64,000 bases of DNA from Labilithrix sp. (lineage in GTDB: Bacteria > Myxococcota_A > Polyangia > Polyangiales > Polyangiaceae), in contig JAHBWC010000031.1 in the NCBI GenBank assembly GCA_019637225.1, positions 1 to 64,000 of the forward strand, read 5' to 3'. A program made the position numbers and the translations under genes. A model generated the notes under the pieces. The model made no database searches. It was not told the DNA's origin and worked only from the letters and a program-made list of their open reading frames with translations. Numbering within the stretch: position 1 is the stretch's first letter; each line of letters opens with the position of its first letter. Shown here piece by piece: positions 42,393-51,377 of the stretch.

Positions 42393-43124
42393 ATGCGTTA
42401 CGTCTCCGCCGATATGCACATCTTCGGCGGTGGGCCGCGCGGCTCCAAGGGACCAGGCTCGCCCGGCGCGGCGGGCGGCGCGAGGGGAGACATCCCCTTC
42501 GTCACCGAGCGGAACTTCGAGCAGCAGGTGCTGATGGCCGAGACGCCCGTGCTCGTCCAGTTCACCGCCGATTGGTGTCAGCCGTGCAAGACCATCGCGC
42601 CCGAGGTCGAGGGCTTCGCCGCGGAGATGGAGGGCAAGCTCAAGGTGCTGCGCGTCGACATCGACAAGGCGCAGGCCCTCGCGCGTCAGCTCCGCATCCA
42701 GTCCGTCCCGACGTTCATGCTGTTCGTCGATCAGCGCCTCGGCGACGTCCAGGTCGGCGCGCTCGGGAAAAAGCAGCTCCGCGCGATGGTCGAGCCGTTC
42801 CTCCCTCGCTCCGCGGGAGCGCTCAAGGCGCGCGAGCTGGCCGAGCTGATCAAGCAGGGCGCGGTCGTCCCCGTCGACGTGCGCGACGCGGCCGCTTACG
42901 CGCGCGCGCACCTCCCCGGCGCCACGAGCCTGCCGCTCGAGGAGCTCGAGTCGCGCCTCGCCGAGCTCTACATGCTCCCCGGTCAGCCTGCGCTCTACGA
43001 TCGGTCGGGCGACAAGACGAAGGAGCTCGCCGAGCGCATGGCCGAGCAGGGCACCCCCGTGGCGTTCCTCGAGGGCGGCATCCTCGCGTGGGAGGCCGAG
43101 GGCCTCCCGATCGAGCGCCCGTAG
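42393..43124 (+). CDS. Thioredoxin domain fused to a rhodanese-like domain lacking its cysteine
   Basis: 243 residues. The thioredoxin part (33-140) has the active motif WCQPC (C62, C65) and the cis-Pro at SVPTF. The rhodanese-like part (143-240) has VDVRDAAAYARAHLPGA and ends EGGILAWEAEGLP, but the active-site loop reads LYDRSGDKT with Asp203 where active rhodaneses have Cys. The second domain should therefore bind rather than transfer sulfur. No signal peptide is seen, so it is cytosolic, and the first 30 residues are Gly-rich and disordered. ATG 42414 (MHIFGGG) is an alternative start. Confidence 0.9.
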   Translation: MRYVSADMHIFGGGPRGSKGPGSPGAAGGARGDIPFVTERNFEQQVLMAETPVLVQFTADWCQPCKTIAPEVEGFAAEMEGKLKVLRVDIDKAQALARQLRIQSVPTFMLFVDQRLGDVQVGALGKKQLRAMVEPFLPRSAGALKARELAELIKQGAVVPVDVRDAAAYARAHLPGATSLPLEELESRLAELYMLPGQPALYDRSGDKTKELAERMAEQGTPVAFLEGGILAWEAEGLPIERP

Positions 43125-43286
43125 GGCGTGCCCTCGAATCTCTCCCTTACACGCGCCCGATGCCCGTGCCCGGCGAATCTCCGCCGCCGGGCCGACGCCG
43201 CGTCGCCGCCCGCTCGTCCTCCCGTCCGGGGGGCCACGTCGGTTCCGACTTGACGGCCCGCGAGGGCAGGGCGACATCTTGATCGA

Positions 43287-43808
43287 ATGGGAGGCGGCCT
43301 GAAAGCCAAGGCGGCTCACGGAGATTCGACCGAAAGGCCGGATCTGGAGCATTTCCGTGCCCTGCTCCACGACCACATGGTCAAGCGCGGTCTCCGCTCC
43401 ACCGACCAGCGCCGCCTGATCGTCGAGACGTTCTTCGAGGCGCCGAACCACATCAGCATCGAGGAGCTCCTCGCCGAGGTCCGGCAGAAGGACTCGCGCG
43501 TCGGCTACGCCACCGTTTACCGCACCCTCAAGCTCCTCACGGAGTGCGGTGTGGCGTTCGAGCGCAAGTTCGGCGACGGGCTCACGCGCTACGAGCTCGC
43601 CGACGAGTCCTCGCACCACGACCACCTCATCTGCGTCGAGTGCGGGAAGATCATCGAGTTCGAGGAGCCCAAGATCGAGGAGCTCCAGGAGCGCATCGCC
43701 GCCCGCCATGGCTTCGTGCTGAAGACGCACAAGCACGAGATGTACGGCACGTGCGCCGACTGCCAGGCCAAGCTCACGCGGAGCGCCGGCGCCCGCCGCG
43801 GCAACTGA
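43287..43808 (+). CDS. fur: Fur-family ferric uptake regulator
   Basis: 173 residues. A winged helix (STDQRRLIVETFFEAPNHISIEELLAEV then VGYATVYRTLKLL) is followed by the dimerisation and metal domain with SSHHDHLICVECGKIIEF. Two CxxC pairs (C116/C119 and C156/C159) form a structural zinc site, and the His cluster at 110-113 fits the regulatory metal site. It represses iron-uptake genes when iron is bound. Zur or PerR cannot be fully excluded, but the HHDH and CxxC layout fits Fur best. A TTGACG at 43250-43255 may be a -35; no clear -10 or Fur box was seen. Confidence 0.88.
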   Translation: MGGGLKAKAAHGDSTERPDLEHFRALLHDHMVKRGLRSTDQRRLIVETFFEAPNHISIEELLAEVRQKDSRVGYATVYRTLKLLTECGVAFERKFGDGLTRYELADESSHHDHLICVECGKIIEFEEPKIEELQERIAARHGFVLKTHKHEMYGTCADCQAKLTRSAGARRGN

Positions 43809-43818
43809 CCTCGCGCGG

Positions 43819-43835
43819 GGCGCGTCGCTCGCGCC
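43819..43835. terminator. Possible hairpin between convergent fur and cyclo-ligase genes
   Basis: GGCGCG and CGCGCC pair around a 5-nt loop in the 33-bp gap. There is no T run, so it may not terminate efficiently. Confidence 0.25.
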
Positions 43836-43841
43836 GGCGGA

Positions 43842-44501
43842 TCAGGACGTTGCGCGCGCGTCGATCGTGCGCTGGTCGGTGACGATCCACGCGACCTGGA
43901 CGTCGCCCGGCGTCGCGGGGACCTCGGCGACGAGCTGGTAGTCGTAGGCGACGGCGATCGACACGGCGGGAGGCGCGTACTTGGGGAGCGTGCGGTCGTA
44001 GTACCCGGCGCCGTAGCCGATGCGATGCCCCGTCGGATCGACCGCGAGCGCGGGGACGACGATGACGCCGAGGTCGGACGCCTCCGGCGCGTCCTTCGCG
44101 GGCTCCGCGAACCCGTAGCCCGCGTCCTCGAGAGCGCTCGGATCGTCGACGAAGCGGAAGACCATGTCGCCGGTGTCGGGATCGATCGACGGATACGCCA
44201 CGCGGACCCCACGCGCGCGGAGCGACGCGTCGAGCGGCCGAAGATCGACCTCGTGACGCTCGACGATGGGCCAGAACAAGGCGACGGCCCTCGCCTCCTC
44301 GACGGCCGCGTGCGCCTCGAGCGAGGCGACGATCTTGGCCGAGCGCTCGGCGCACGCCTCGAGCGGCGCGGTCTTGCGGACGCCGCGGATCCGCTTGCGG
44401 AGCTCGGCCTTCACCTTGAAGCGGATGACGTCCTCGGGCGCGAGCGCGTGCGAATGCGGCTCGCCCGGACCGGCGTCGGTGCCGCGCGGCGGGCGGCTCA
44501 C
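43842..44501 (-). CDS. 5-formyltetrahydrofolate cyclo-ligase
   Basis: 219 residues. It closes 5-formyl-THF to 5,10-methenyl-THF with ATP in the cytoplasm. The features KAELRKRIRGVRK (ATP/folate-binding basic helix) near the N-terminus and the family signature GHRIGYGAGYYDRTLPKY near residue 160 are present. It has a polar 25-residue N-terminal extension. ATG 44501 overlaps the stop of the Dam gene (ATGA), so the two are co-translated. Confidence 0.93.
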   Translation of the reverse strand: MSRPPRGTDAGPGEPHSHALAPEDVIRFKVKAELRKRIRGVRKTAPLEACAERSAKIVASLEAHAAVEEARAVALFWPIVERHEVDLRPLDASLRARGVRVAYPSIDPDTGDMVFRFVDDPSALEDAGYGFAEPAKDAPEASDLGVIVVPALAVDPTGHRIGYGAGYYDRTLPKYAPPAVSIAVAYDYQLVAEVPATPGDVQVAWIVTDQRTIDARATS

Positions 44502-45391
44502 GAGCCCTTCCCGCCGTAGCTCCGCACGACCACCTCGGTGAGCTTGCCGCGGCGCGCGGCGTTGGAGTTCACGCTCCGCGACGCGTAGACGACGTCGACG
44601 GCGAAGTCCTCGTAGAGCTCGCGCACGAGCGGGGTGTCCGAGTTCGACAGCATCACCTGGACGCCGCGCTTGGCGAGCTTTCGGAACGCCTCGGCGAGCT
44701 TGCGCTGCTCCTTCTCGCCGAAGCCGCCCGGGATGTAGGCGGTGAAGTCCGACGTCGGCGAGACCGGCACGTACGGCGGGTCGAAGTAGACGAAGTCGCC
44801 CTTCTTCGCGCGTTCGAGCACGAGGGAGAAGTCGCCGTGCTCGATCGACACGCCCGAGAGCGCCCGCGAGCAGGCGTGCAGGTTCTCGACGTCACGAAAG
44901 AGCGGCTTCGTGAAGCGCCCGAACGGGACGTTGAACTGGCCCGAGCGGTTGACGCGGTAGAGGCCGTTGTAGCCGGTCTTGTTGAGGAAGATCGTGCGCG
45001 CGGCGCGCTCCGCCGGCGCGAGGTCCGCGGGCTTTCGAGCGCGCACCTCGTAGTAGTGGTCGCTCTCGTAGACGTGCGCGGCGAGCGCGTCGAGGACCGC
45101 GTCGACCTCGTCGCGCACCGCGACGTAGCAGCTCACGAGCTCCGCGTTCACGTCGCTGAGGAACGCCGGCATGTCCGGACGACGCGTCCGCTGGTCGAAG
45201 AAGAGCGCGGCGCCGCCGACGAACGGCTCGAAGTAGCGGTTCCACGCCCTCGGCAGGAGCGGCGTCATCTGCTCGAGCAGCTGCGTCTTGCCTCCGACCC
45301 ACTTCAGGAACGGGCGCGACGCCGGCGGCTCTTGCCGAGGAGCCTCGCGCGCGAGCGGCCGCGCAGCGGCGGGGTTCGTGGAGCGTCCCAT
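44498..45391 (-). CDS. dam: D12-class DNA adenine methylase (Dam-like)
   Basis: 297 residues. The S-adenosylmethionine motif is FLKWVGGK (28-35) and the catalytic motif DPPY (D204-Y207). FEPFVGGAALFF, LSDVNAELVSCY and TIFLNKTGYNGLYRVNRSGQFNVPFGR are typical of Dam/DpnM-type N6-adenine methylases. No restriction gene adjoins, so it is a solitary methylase; GATC specificity is probable from the family but not provable here. GGAGG lies 8-12 nt before ATG 45391. It is co-transcribed with 5-formyl-THF cyclo-ligase. Confidence 0.94.
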   Translation of the reverse strand: MGRSTNPAAARPLAREAPRQEPPASRPFLKWVGGKTQLLEQMTPLLPRAWNRYFEPFVGGAALFFDQRTRRPDMPAFLSDVNAELVSCYVAVRDEVDAVLDALAAHVYESDHYYEVRARKPADLAPAERAARTIFLNKTGYNGLYRVNRSGQFNVPFGRFTKPLFRDVENLHACSRALSGVSIEHGDFSLVLERAKKGDFVYFDPPYVPVSPTSDFTAYIPGGFGEKEQRKLAEAFRKLAKRGVQVMLSNSDTPLVRELYEDFAVDVVYASRSVNSNAARRGKLTEVVVRSYGGKGS

Positions 45392-45496
45392 TCCCGAGCC
45401 TCCACGCTAGTGTCGGCGGACGCCGGGAGTCAATGCGCGGATCGCCCGCGCGGACGGGCCCGAGCGAGATCGTCCGGGCCCGCGCGAGCGCGGCCG

Positions 45497-46645
45497 CTAC
45501 TTCTTCGGGCAGCTCTGGTCGGCCTCGATCTTCACGAGCTGATCGATGGTCTCGGGCTTCATCGCGCCCATCGCCTCGTAGGCCTCGCGGAGCGACTTCT
45601 TCCCCTGGTCGCACTGCCCGACCATCATGAGGCAGGCGGCGCGCACGTTGAGCATCCCCTTCGCGAGCGTCGAGAGGCGCGGCGAGTTCGGGTACTTCTT
45701 GTCGGCCTCGTCGAAGTCGGCGAGGCACCCCTTGCCGTCCTTCTGCACGCGCTTGCGGGCGGCGGACTCGCGGAGCGCGGTCTCCTCCTTCGTGATCGAG
45801 CTCTGGTCGGTGCGCGTCGCGTTCGTCGCGGCGCCCGGCGTGCTGCCCGCCGCGTTGCCCTCGGGGTTGTCTCCCTCGGAGACCTCGCGGAGCATGAGGC
45901 GGATCGGCACCGAGCACGTCCGGCTCTCCTTCGCCGACTGGATGTCGTTGCACGAGGCGAGGACGCCGCCCTTCTTCTCGGCCGAGGACGACGAGCTCCG
46001 GTTGCCGCCCGCGCCCACGCCCTTCACGCTGACGTCGGCCTCGGCGAGCGTCTTCTTGGTCGACGCGAGCTCGAATGCACCGAGCGCGTAGCCGTAGACG
46101 TAGTGGGTGGCGCCGGCGCAGCCGGGAATGCCGCCGAGCTCGCCGCGGTAGACCGCCGGCCGCGTGGACGTCCGGGTGCCGCTGACGAAGTACTGCATCG
46201 AGAAGGTCTCGCCGCCCTTCACGCGGCCGCCGAGGGTCGCGACGCCGAGCGGGAGCTTCGCGAAGAGCTCGCCCTCGTTCGCGATGTCGAGCTTCTCGAC
46301 CGAGCCGCTCGTCCACTCGGGCGGATCGTAGCGCCCGAAGTACGTGAGGTCGTTGTCCTTGGAGCAGCGGTCGAGGACCGTGAGATCGCAGCCCTCGTAC
46401 TTCACGAAGACCACGCCGGTCTTCTCCGCGCGGCCCTGGAACATCGACATGTCCGTCGCGTCCCACTCGATCACGAACGGTCGCTCGTGGTTCTTCGGGT
46501 TGCACGACTGACCGGCGAGCGAGCTCCCCATGAGCGAGCTCTGACCGGACTCTCTCGAGGGCCCCGCGGCCGGAACACCGCCGCCACCACACCCCACGAC
46601 GAGACCAGCGAAGAGGACGGACGAAGCGACGAACGTTCGGATCAT
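45497..46645 (-). CDS. Lipoprotein of unknown function
   Basis: 382 residues. The signal peptide ends in LVVGC (lipidated Cys19), then a Gly/Ser-rich stretch. Residues 50-190 are beta-rich with SCNPKNHERPFVIEWDATD and KTGVVFVKYEGCDLTVLDRC. A low-complexity Ser/Gly segment precedes Cys-containing GVLASCNDIQSAKESRTCSVP. The last 90 residues are helical and TPR-like (GKGCLADFDEADKKYP, KGMLNVRAACLMMVGQCDQGKKSLREAYEAMG). The arrangement suggests a surface-anchored protein with a helical docking end. It was not recognised as a named family. TATCAT lies 8 nt before the ATG. Confidence 0.72.
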   Translation of the reverse strand: MIRTFVASSVLFAGLVVGCGGGGVPAAGPSRESGQSSLMGSSLAGQSCNPKNHERPFVIEWDATDMSMFQGRAEKTGVVFVKYEGCDLTVLDRCSKDNDLTYFGRYDPPEWTSGSVEKLDIANEGELFAKLPLGVATLGGRVKGGETFSMQYFVSGTRTSTRPAVYRGELGGIPGCAGATHYVYGYALGAFELASTKKTLAEADVSVKGVGAGGNRSSSSSAEKKGGVLASCNDIQSAKESRTCSVPIRLMLREVSEGDNPEGNAAGSTPGAATNATRTDQSSITKEETALRESAARKRVQKDGKGCLADFDEADKKYPNSPRLSTLAKGMLNVRAACLMMVGQCDQGKKSLREAYEAMGAMKPETIDQLVKIEADQSCPKK

Positions 46646-46653
46646 GGCGAGCG

Positions 46654-46659
46654 ATGATA
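46654..46659 (-). promoter_or_regulatory. -10-like TATCAT before the lipoprotein gene
   Basis: TATCAT on the minus strand (five of six consensus bases) ends 8 nt before ATG 46645. No ribosome site lies between. Confidence 0.45.
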
Positions 46660-46705
46660 CGTCCGGCCGCGCCCGGATCTCCCGCGGATTTCGACCGAGC
46701 GCGTT

Positions 46706-48958
46706 TCAGTGGGCGTGAGGGTCCGCACCGTCTTGGGACCGCGCGTGGGCGCCCGAATCGCGCGCGCCGGCGTCGCTCCCCGGCGCGCTCGCCAGGAAGG
46801 CGTCGACGTGCGCGGACGCGACGTCGAACGTGGCCTTCACGGACGCCGTGGCGCACCTCCGCCAGACGCCGGTGGCGGTCGTCCGCGGCGCCGCGCAGAC
46901 GACGCGCTTCGGCGGACCACCCTCCGCGCGGGCGATCTGGATCTCGACGTCGACCGCGCCGACGTCGCTCGAGCCGAGCGACGCCGCCCGATCCGCGAAG
47001 AGGCCGCCTGCCGCGTCGCGGAGCGCGGCGGGATCGCGCGCGGGGACGGGGCGCCCCTGGGCGATCACCTTCACGGACTCGATCTCCTCCGGCGGGACGC
47101 GGAGCGCCGCGTGGCTCACGTAGACGCGCTTGGCGAGCTCGTGGAGCGCCACGGGCGCGACGAAGACCTCGGGATGGCCGTCGACCGTTCCGTAGACGCC
47201 GCCCTCGCCCGGCGCGCCGAAGCGCACCGTGGCCGGGGCGTTGCCGTCGGCGAACGTGAGGACGACTCGACAAGGGCCGGCCGCGTCGTCCGGCGCGCCG
47301 CGCGCGGCGAGCCCGAACGAGCCGTCGTCCGCGTCCGCGACCCAGGCGAGCGCCTTGCCGCGCACGAGGCCGTCGACGAGCTGGACGATCGAGCCGTCCG
47401 TCTCGTAGCCCGCCGGCTCGACGAGCTTGAGGCCGGCGCCGCTGTCGGCGAGCTCCTGGGGCGTCCCGCAGCGCAGGACCACCCGCGCGACGCGGCGTGT
47501 CTCGCCGAGGATCGCGCGCGGGCGCACCGTGCTCGCGCGCGGGACGAGACGACGCGCGAGCGCCGGCGTGACGACGAGACGCGCGTCGTCGCGCACGCGC
47601 CGGAGGACGACGCGCCCGTCGGCTCGAGCGCTGCCGTCGAGCGCGCTGCCGCCGGGAGGCTCGACGTGCGCCGGCGGCGGGAACGCGCCGACCTCGACGG
47701 TCTCGTCGTGCTTGCCCGCGTGCACCCGCGCCCGCGCGACCGCGGTGAACGGAGCCCCGGCCCCGCGCGCGACCTCGTCGGCCGCGCCGAGCTCGACGAG
47801 CGAGAGGAGCTCGCTCACGGCGTCGGCCTCGTCGGCGGTGAGCTCGCGATCCTCGGGCTCGCGCTGGTGGAACCCGGCGCCGCGACGCGCGACCTCGATC
47901 GCGCGCGGTGCGGCGCTCTCGGCGGCGCCGCCCTCGCCCGCGTCGAGCCGGCCGACGGCCTCGAGGCGCAGCTCCTCGATCTCGTCGTGACGGAAGGAGA
48001 ACGGCTTCTTGTCGACGAGCGCGGACGGCTCGATCGCGCGGAGAGCGTCGATCGCCCCCCTCGGCGCGCAGGCCGCGACGCGCGTGGGCGCTCGCCGCAG
48101 GACCACGACGTCGTTGGGATGACCCGGGCACGCCTCTCCGACGACGAGCTCGCCGCGCGGCTTGCCCGCCTCCTTCGGCGCCATCGCGATGGTGAGCGTC
48201 GGCTGGGCGGTCAGTCGGTCCGCGTCCGCGTCCTTCGGGAACGCCTCCGCGCGCATCTCCGCGAGCGCGCCCCAGACCTTATCGAGCGCCGAGCGAGAAG
48301 CCGAGACGCCGAGCCCCTCGATCTCGAACGATCGCTCGTCGCGGCGCTCGACGACGAAGCCGCCGCCGGGGTGCTTCACCTCGAACCGCGCCAGCTCGAG
48401 CGAGAGGTACGGAATCACCGTGCGATCGCGGTAGGTGTCCGAGGACGCGAGGAGCGCGTCGGTCAGCTCGCGCGACGCGACGAACGGCGTCCCGTCGTCG
48501 ACGCGGAGGTAGCCCGAGCCCTCGGGCCTCGGCGACGCCCCGCCGAGCGTGAAGCGGAACACGAGCGGGCCCATCGTGACCGCGCCGGTCGCGCGCGGCG
48601 CGTCGAAGCCGAGCGTCGCGCTCTCGCCGGCGCCCGAGGCGTCGCCGACCTTGCGAACGACGACCGCGAACTCGAGCGTCGTCATCAGGCGCTCCGCGGC
48701 CGCCTGGTCCACCCGCTCCTCCCGCGGCGACGTCATCCGCCAGGGCTTGTCCGCCTTGGCGTCGCGCTCGAGCACCAGCGTCTCGCCCTCGTGGGCGATC
48801 TCGAGGCGCGAGACGTCCTCGCGGCGCCACGCCGAGAACACGTTGTTCTCGCGCCGCTGGCGCTCGCCCTCGGTCACCTTGTCGCGATCGAGCCACAGCC
48901 AGACGCCGAGGCCCACGGCGAAGAGCAAGAGGACGATCGTCGCCCGATGCCCCTTCAC
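46706..48958 (-). CDS. DUF4340-type membrane-anchored protein of a GldAFG-like system
   Basis: 750 residues. GTG 48958 overlaps the stop of the GldG-like gene. One N-terminal membrane segment (TIVLLLFAVGLGVWLWL) anchors a large periplasmic part. The pattern VSRLEIAHEGETLVLERD, then PWRMTSPREERVDQAAAERLMTTLE, is that of DUF4340 repeats. The same pattern appears at about 215-300 (ARFEVKHPGGGFVVERRDERSFEI), so two copies are likely. DUF4340 proteins usually follow GldG-like proteins. They are thought to be periplasmic partners of this ABC system, with unknown function. The C-terminus is rich in Asp and His. Confidence 0.85.
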   Translation of the reverse strand: MKGHRATIVLLLFAVGLGVWLWLDRDKVTEGERQRRENNVFSAWRREDVSRLEIAHEGETLVLERDAKADKPWRMTSPREERVDQAAAERLMTTLEFAVVVRKVGDASGAGESATLGFDAPRATGAVTMGPLVFRFTLGGASPRPEGSGYLRVDDGTPFVASRELTDALLASSDTYRDRTVIPYLSLELARFEVKHPGGGFVVERRDERSFEIEGLGVSASRSALDKVWGALAEMRAEAFPKDADADRLTAQPTLTIAMAPKEAGKPRGELVVGEACPGHPNDVVVLRRAPTRVAACAPRGAIDALRAIEPSALVDKKPFSFRHDEIEELRLEAVGRLDAGEGGAAESAAPRAIEVARRGAGFHQREPEDRELTADEADAVSELLSLVELGAADEVARGAGAPFTAVARARVHAGKHDETVEVGAFPPPAHVEPPGGSALDGSARADGRVVLRRVRDDARLVVTPALARRLVPRASTVRPRAILGETRRVARVVLRCGTPQELADSGAGLKLVEPAGYETDGSIVQLVDGLVRGKALAWVADADDGSFGLAARGAPDDAAGPCRVVLTFADGNAPATVRFGAPGEGGVYGTVDGHPEVFVAPVALHELAKRVYVSHAALRVPPEEIESVKVIAQGRPVPARDPAALRDAAGGLFADRAASLGSSDVGAVDVEIQIARAEGGPPKRVVCAAPRTTATGVWRRCATASVKATFDVASAHVDAFLASAPGSDAGARDSGAHARSQDGADPHAH

Positions 48959-50628
48959 GCGTCCTCGCCGGCAGACTTCTTCGGCGGCGCCTTGCGCTTC
49001 GGCTTCGCCGCGCGCTTGCCGCTCGGCTTCGTCTTCGGCGGGTCCCCCCCGCTCCGCTCGTCCCCGCCGCCGTCGCCCGGAGCGCCCTCGGTGCGGCGGC
49101 GCCACAGCGCGATGACGATGCCCAGGACTGCGACGGTGCCCGGCATCATGAAGAGCACGTAGCGGCGCACCGCGGCGCGATCGTCCTCGGTGATGCGAAT
49201 GCCCGCCGGCACCGCGGTCCGGTCCGGCACGTCGAGCACCTGGGGCTTCGAGGCGAGCCACGAGATCGCGCTCTCGACGAACAGCGCGGCGCCTCGCAGC
49301 GGAAGCGGCTCGCGGAACGTCGGCGACGTGAGCGCGCTCGCGCTGCCGACGACGACGACGCGCGGACCGTGCGCCGCGGACGGTGAGGTCTTCGCGCGCT
49401 CGGCGGCCATCGCGACGGAGAGCGGCCCGCCGAGATCGCCCGGCTTCTTCGCGGGCGCGTCCTTCCACTCGGACGCGCCGGAGATGTTCGCGAGCCCGAA
49501 CGCGCGCTGCGACGTCATGAGGAGATCGGCGGGGCTCGCGCTCCCCGGCTCGGTCACGCGGCGCATCGAGCGCGCGAAGTGGAGCACCGTACGCGGCACG
49601 TCGCGCTTGTCGTCGCCCTTGACCAGCGCCGCGGTGAGCGCGTGCGGGCGCGGCTGCACGACGAAGCGGATCCCGCCGGTCCCCGGGAACGCGAGCTCCG
49701 GGTCCTCCTCGATCACGAGGTCCTCGTCGAGCGCGATCCCGAACGGCGCGAGCGCGCGGTCGAGGTTCGGCGAGACGAGCCCCGTCTCGGTCGAGCCGGT
49801 GATCGGGCTCGTGGCGAGCAGCAGGTTGCCGCCGCCGAGGAGGTAGGTGCGGAGCCGCTCGGTCTCCTCGTCGGTGAACCCTCCGCGGAGGCCGGCGACC
49901 ACGACGACCCCGCACGACGCGAACGGATCGCTCGCGTTCGGCGCGCCGGGGTCGACGACCGTGAGCTCGTAGTTGTCCTTCTCGAGGACGTCCCGGAGCA
50001 TCCCCGCGCCCTCCCGGCCGGGATCGTCCGGGCTCATCTCGCCGTGGCCCGTCGTGAAGCAGAGCTTCGCCTTCTCGGAGCCGAGGACGTTGCGGATCGC
50101 GCCGGTGAGCGCGCGCTCCTCCTTCGGCTTCACCTGCGTGTCGTCGCCGGCGGAGATCTCCACCATGTCGGACGTGGAGAGGAACCAGTGACGCTCGCCG
50201 CGCGCGACGACGACGATCGCGTCGGCGACGACGTGGCCCTGCTCGGTGCGGCCGGTCTCGATCTTGAAGCGCTTCTTGACGTCCTCGAGCGCGACGACGT
50301 CGCGATCGGGATCGACGTAGTGGATGTCGAGCTTCGTCGTCTCGGCCTGGTACGAGACGAGCAGCTGCTTCACGCTCTGCTCGAGCGGGTCGGCGGGCCC
50401 GAGGAGGACCCAGACCTGGATCGTCTCGGGCAGCTCGCGCAGCGTCTGGATCGTCGCCGGGGTGAGCGAGTAGCGCTTGTTCGACGTCCAGTCCCAGCGC
50501 GTGAACCGCCGTGTCGACACGACGTTGACGAGCACGACGACGACCATCGCGAGCGCGATCCCGACCAGCACCGACGCCTGCGCCGGATCGACGCGCGGCA
50601 GCCTAAAGCGCCCCTTCGCGCGCGCCAT
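48955..50628 (-). CDS. GldG-like ABC system protein
   Basis: 557 residues; the ATG shares one base with the previous stop (TGATG). An N-terminal membrane segment (SVLVGIALAMVVVVLVNVV) and a C-terminal one (VLFMMPGTVAVLGIVIALW) flank a periplasmic domain of the Gld/IFT-like type (WTSNKRYSLTPATIQTLREL, LLVSYQAETTKLDIHYVDPD, CFTTGHGEMSPDDP). The C-terminal tail after the second segment is basic and cytoplasmic. In Bacteroidota GldG works with GldA and GldF and is needed for gliding; in other phyla the same module has no known role. Confidence 0.9.
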   Translation of the reverse strand: MARAKGRFRLPRVDPAQASVLVGIALAMVVVVLVNVVSTRRFTRWDWTSNKRYSLTPATIQTLRELPETIQVWVLLGPADPLEQSVKQLLVSYQAETTKLDIHYVDPDRDVVALEDVKKRFKIETGRTEQGHVVADAIVVVARGERHWFLSTSDMVEISAGDDTQVKPKEERALTGAIRNVLGSEKAKLCFTTGHGEMSPDDPGREGAGMLRDVLEKDNYELTVVDPGAPNASDPFASCGVVVVAGLRGGFTDEETERLRTYLLGGGNLLLATSPITGSTETGLVSPNLDRALAPFGIALDEDLVIEEDPELAFPGTGGIRFVVQPRPHALTAALVKGDDKRDVPRTVLHFARSMRRVTEPGSASPADLLMTSQRAFGLANISGASEWKDAPAKKPGDLGGPLSVAMAAERAKTSPSAAHGPRVVVVGSASALTSPTFREPLPLRGAALFVESAISWLASKPQVLDVPDRTAVPAGIRITEDDRAAVRRYVLFMMPGTVAVLGIVIALWRRRTEGAPGDGGGDERSGGDPPKTKPSGKRAAKPKRKAPPKKSAGEDA

Positions 50629-51377
50629 CAGCCCCACCTCCACGCGTCGACGGCGCGCACGGTGACGAAGAGCGGCAGGACGACGAGCGAGCCGTAGAAG
50701 ACGAGCCGGCGCGAGTCGACGACCCCCGACGCGAAGTCGTTCATGTGCGCCCACACCGAGACGTGCGAGCAGACGTCGTGCATCACGGTGCCCTCGCGCG
50801 TGACGAACTCGCCGACGCCGAGGATGAAGAGCGCGAGGATGACGGTCGCGGTCAGGACGAGCGCGAGGAACTGGCTCTTCGTGATCGCGCTCATCAACAT
50901 GCCGAGCGACAGGTAGCCCGCTCCGACGAGCAAGACGCCGAGGTACGCCGACGCGGCGACGTTCCAGTCGATGTCGCCCGTCTGCCGCAGGATGACGAGG
51001 TAGAGCACTGTCGGCGCCCACATCGCTACGTAGGTCGTCAAGACCGCCGCGTACTTCGCGAGGACGACGCCGATGCTCGAGACCGGCGCGGTCATGAGCG
51101 ACTCGATCGTCCCGCTCCGCCGCTCCTCGGCGAAGAGGCGCATCGTCATCGGCGGAATGAGCAAGAAGAGCACGAGGTAGAGCAGGACCGTGTTGCCGAA
51201 GAACGCCTGCAGCGGCGTCTGGTCGCTGATCTGCTGGCCGGCGCTCGCGAAGTGATCGACCAGGAGGAAGAAGTGCATCCCCTGGACGAGGAGGAACACC
51301 GTGATGAGGACCCAGGCGAGCGGCGTGACGAAGAAGGCGAAGAGCTCGCGCTTGTAGATGGGCCAGAAGCTCCTCAC
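50628..51377 (-). CDS. ABC-2 type permease (GldF-like)
   Basis: 249 residues with six predicted membrane segments, starting at PLAWVLITVFLLVQGMHFFL. The loop with TMRLFAEERRSGTIESLMTAPVSS is the conserved ABC-2 permease signature. It forms the channel for the ATPase encoded upstream (ATGA overlap) and is followed directly by the GldG-like gene. Confidence 0.94.
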   Translation of the reverse strand: MRSFWPIYKRELFAFFVTPLAWVLITVFLLVQGMHFFLLVDHFASAGQQISDQTPLQAFFGNTVLLYLVLFLLIPPMTMRLFAEERRSGTIESLMTAPVSSIGVVLAKYAAVLTTYVAMWAPTVLYLVILRQTGDIDWNVAASAYLGVLLVGAGYLSLGMLMSAITKSQFLALVLTATVILALFILGVGEFVTREGTVMHDVCSHVSVWAHMNDFASGVVDSRRLVFYGSLVVLPLFVTVRAVDAWRWG

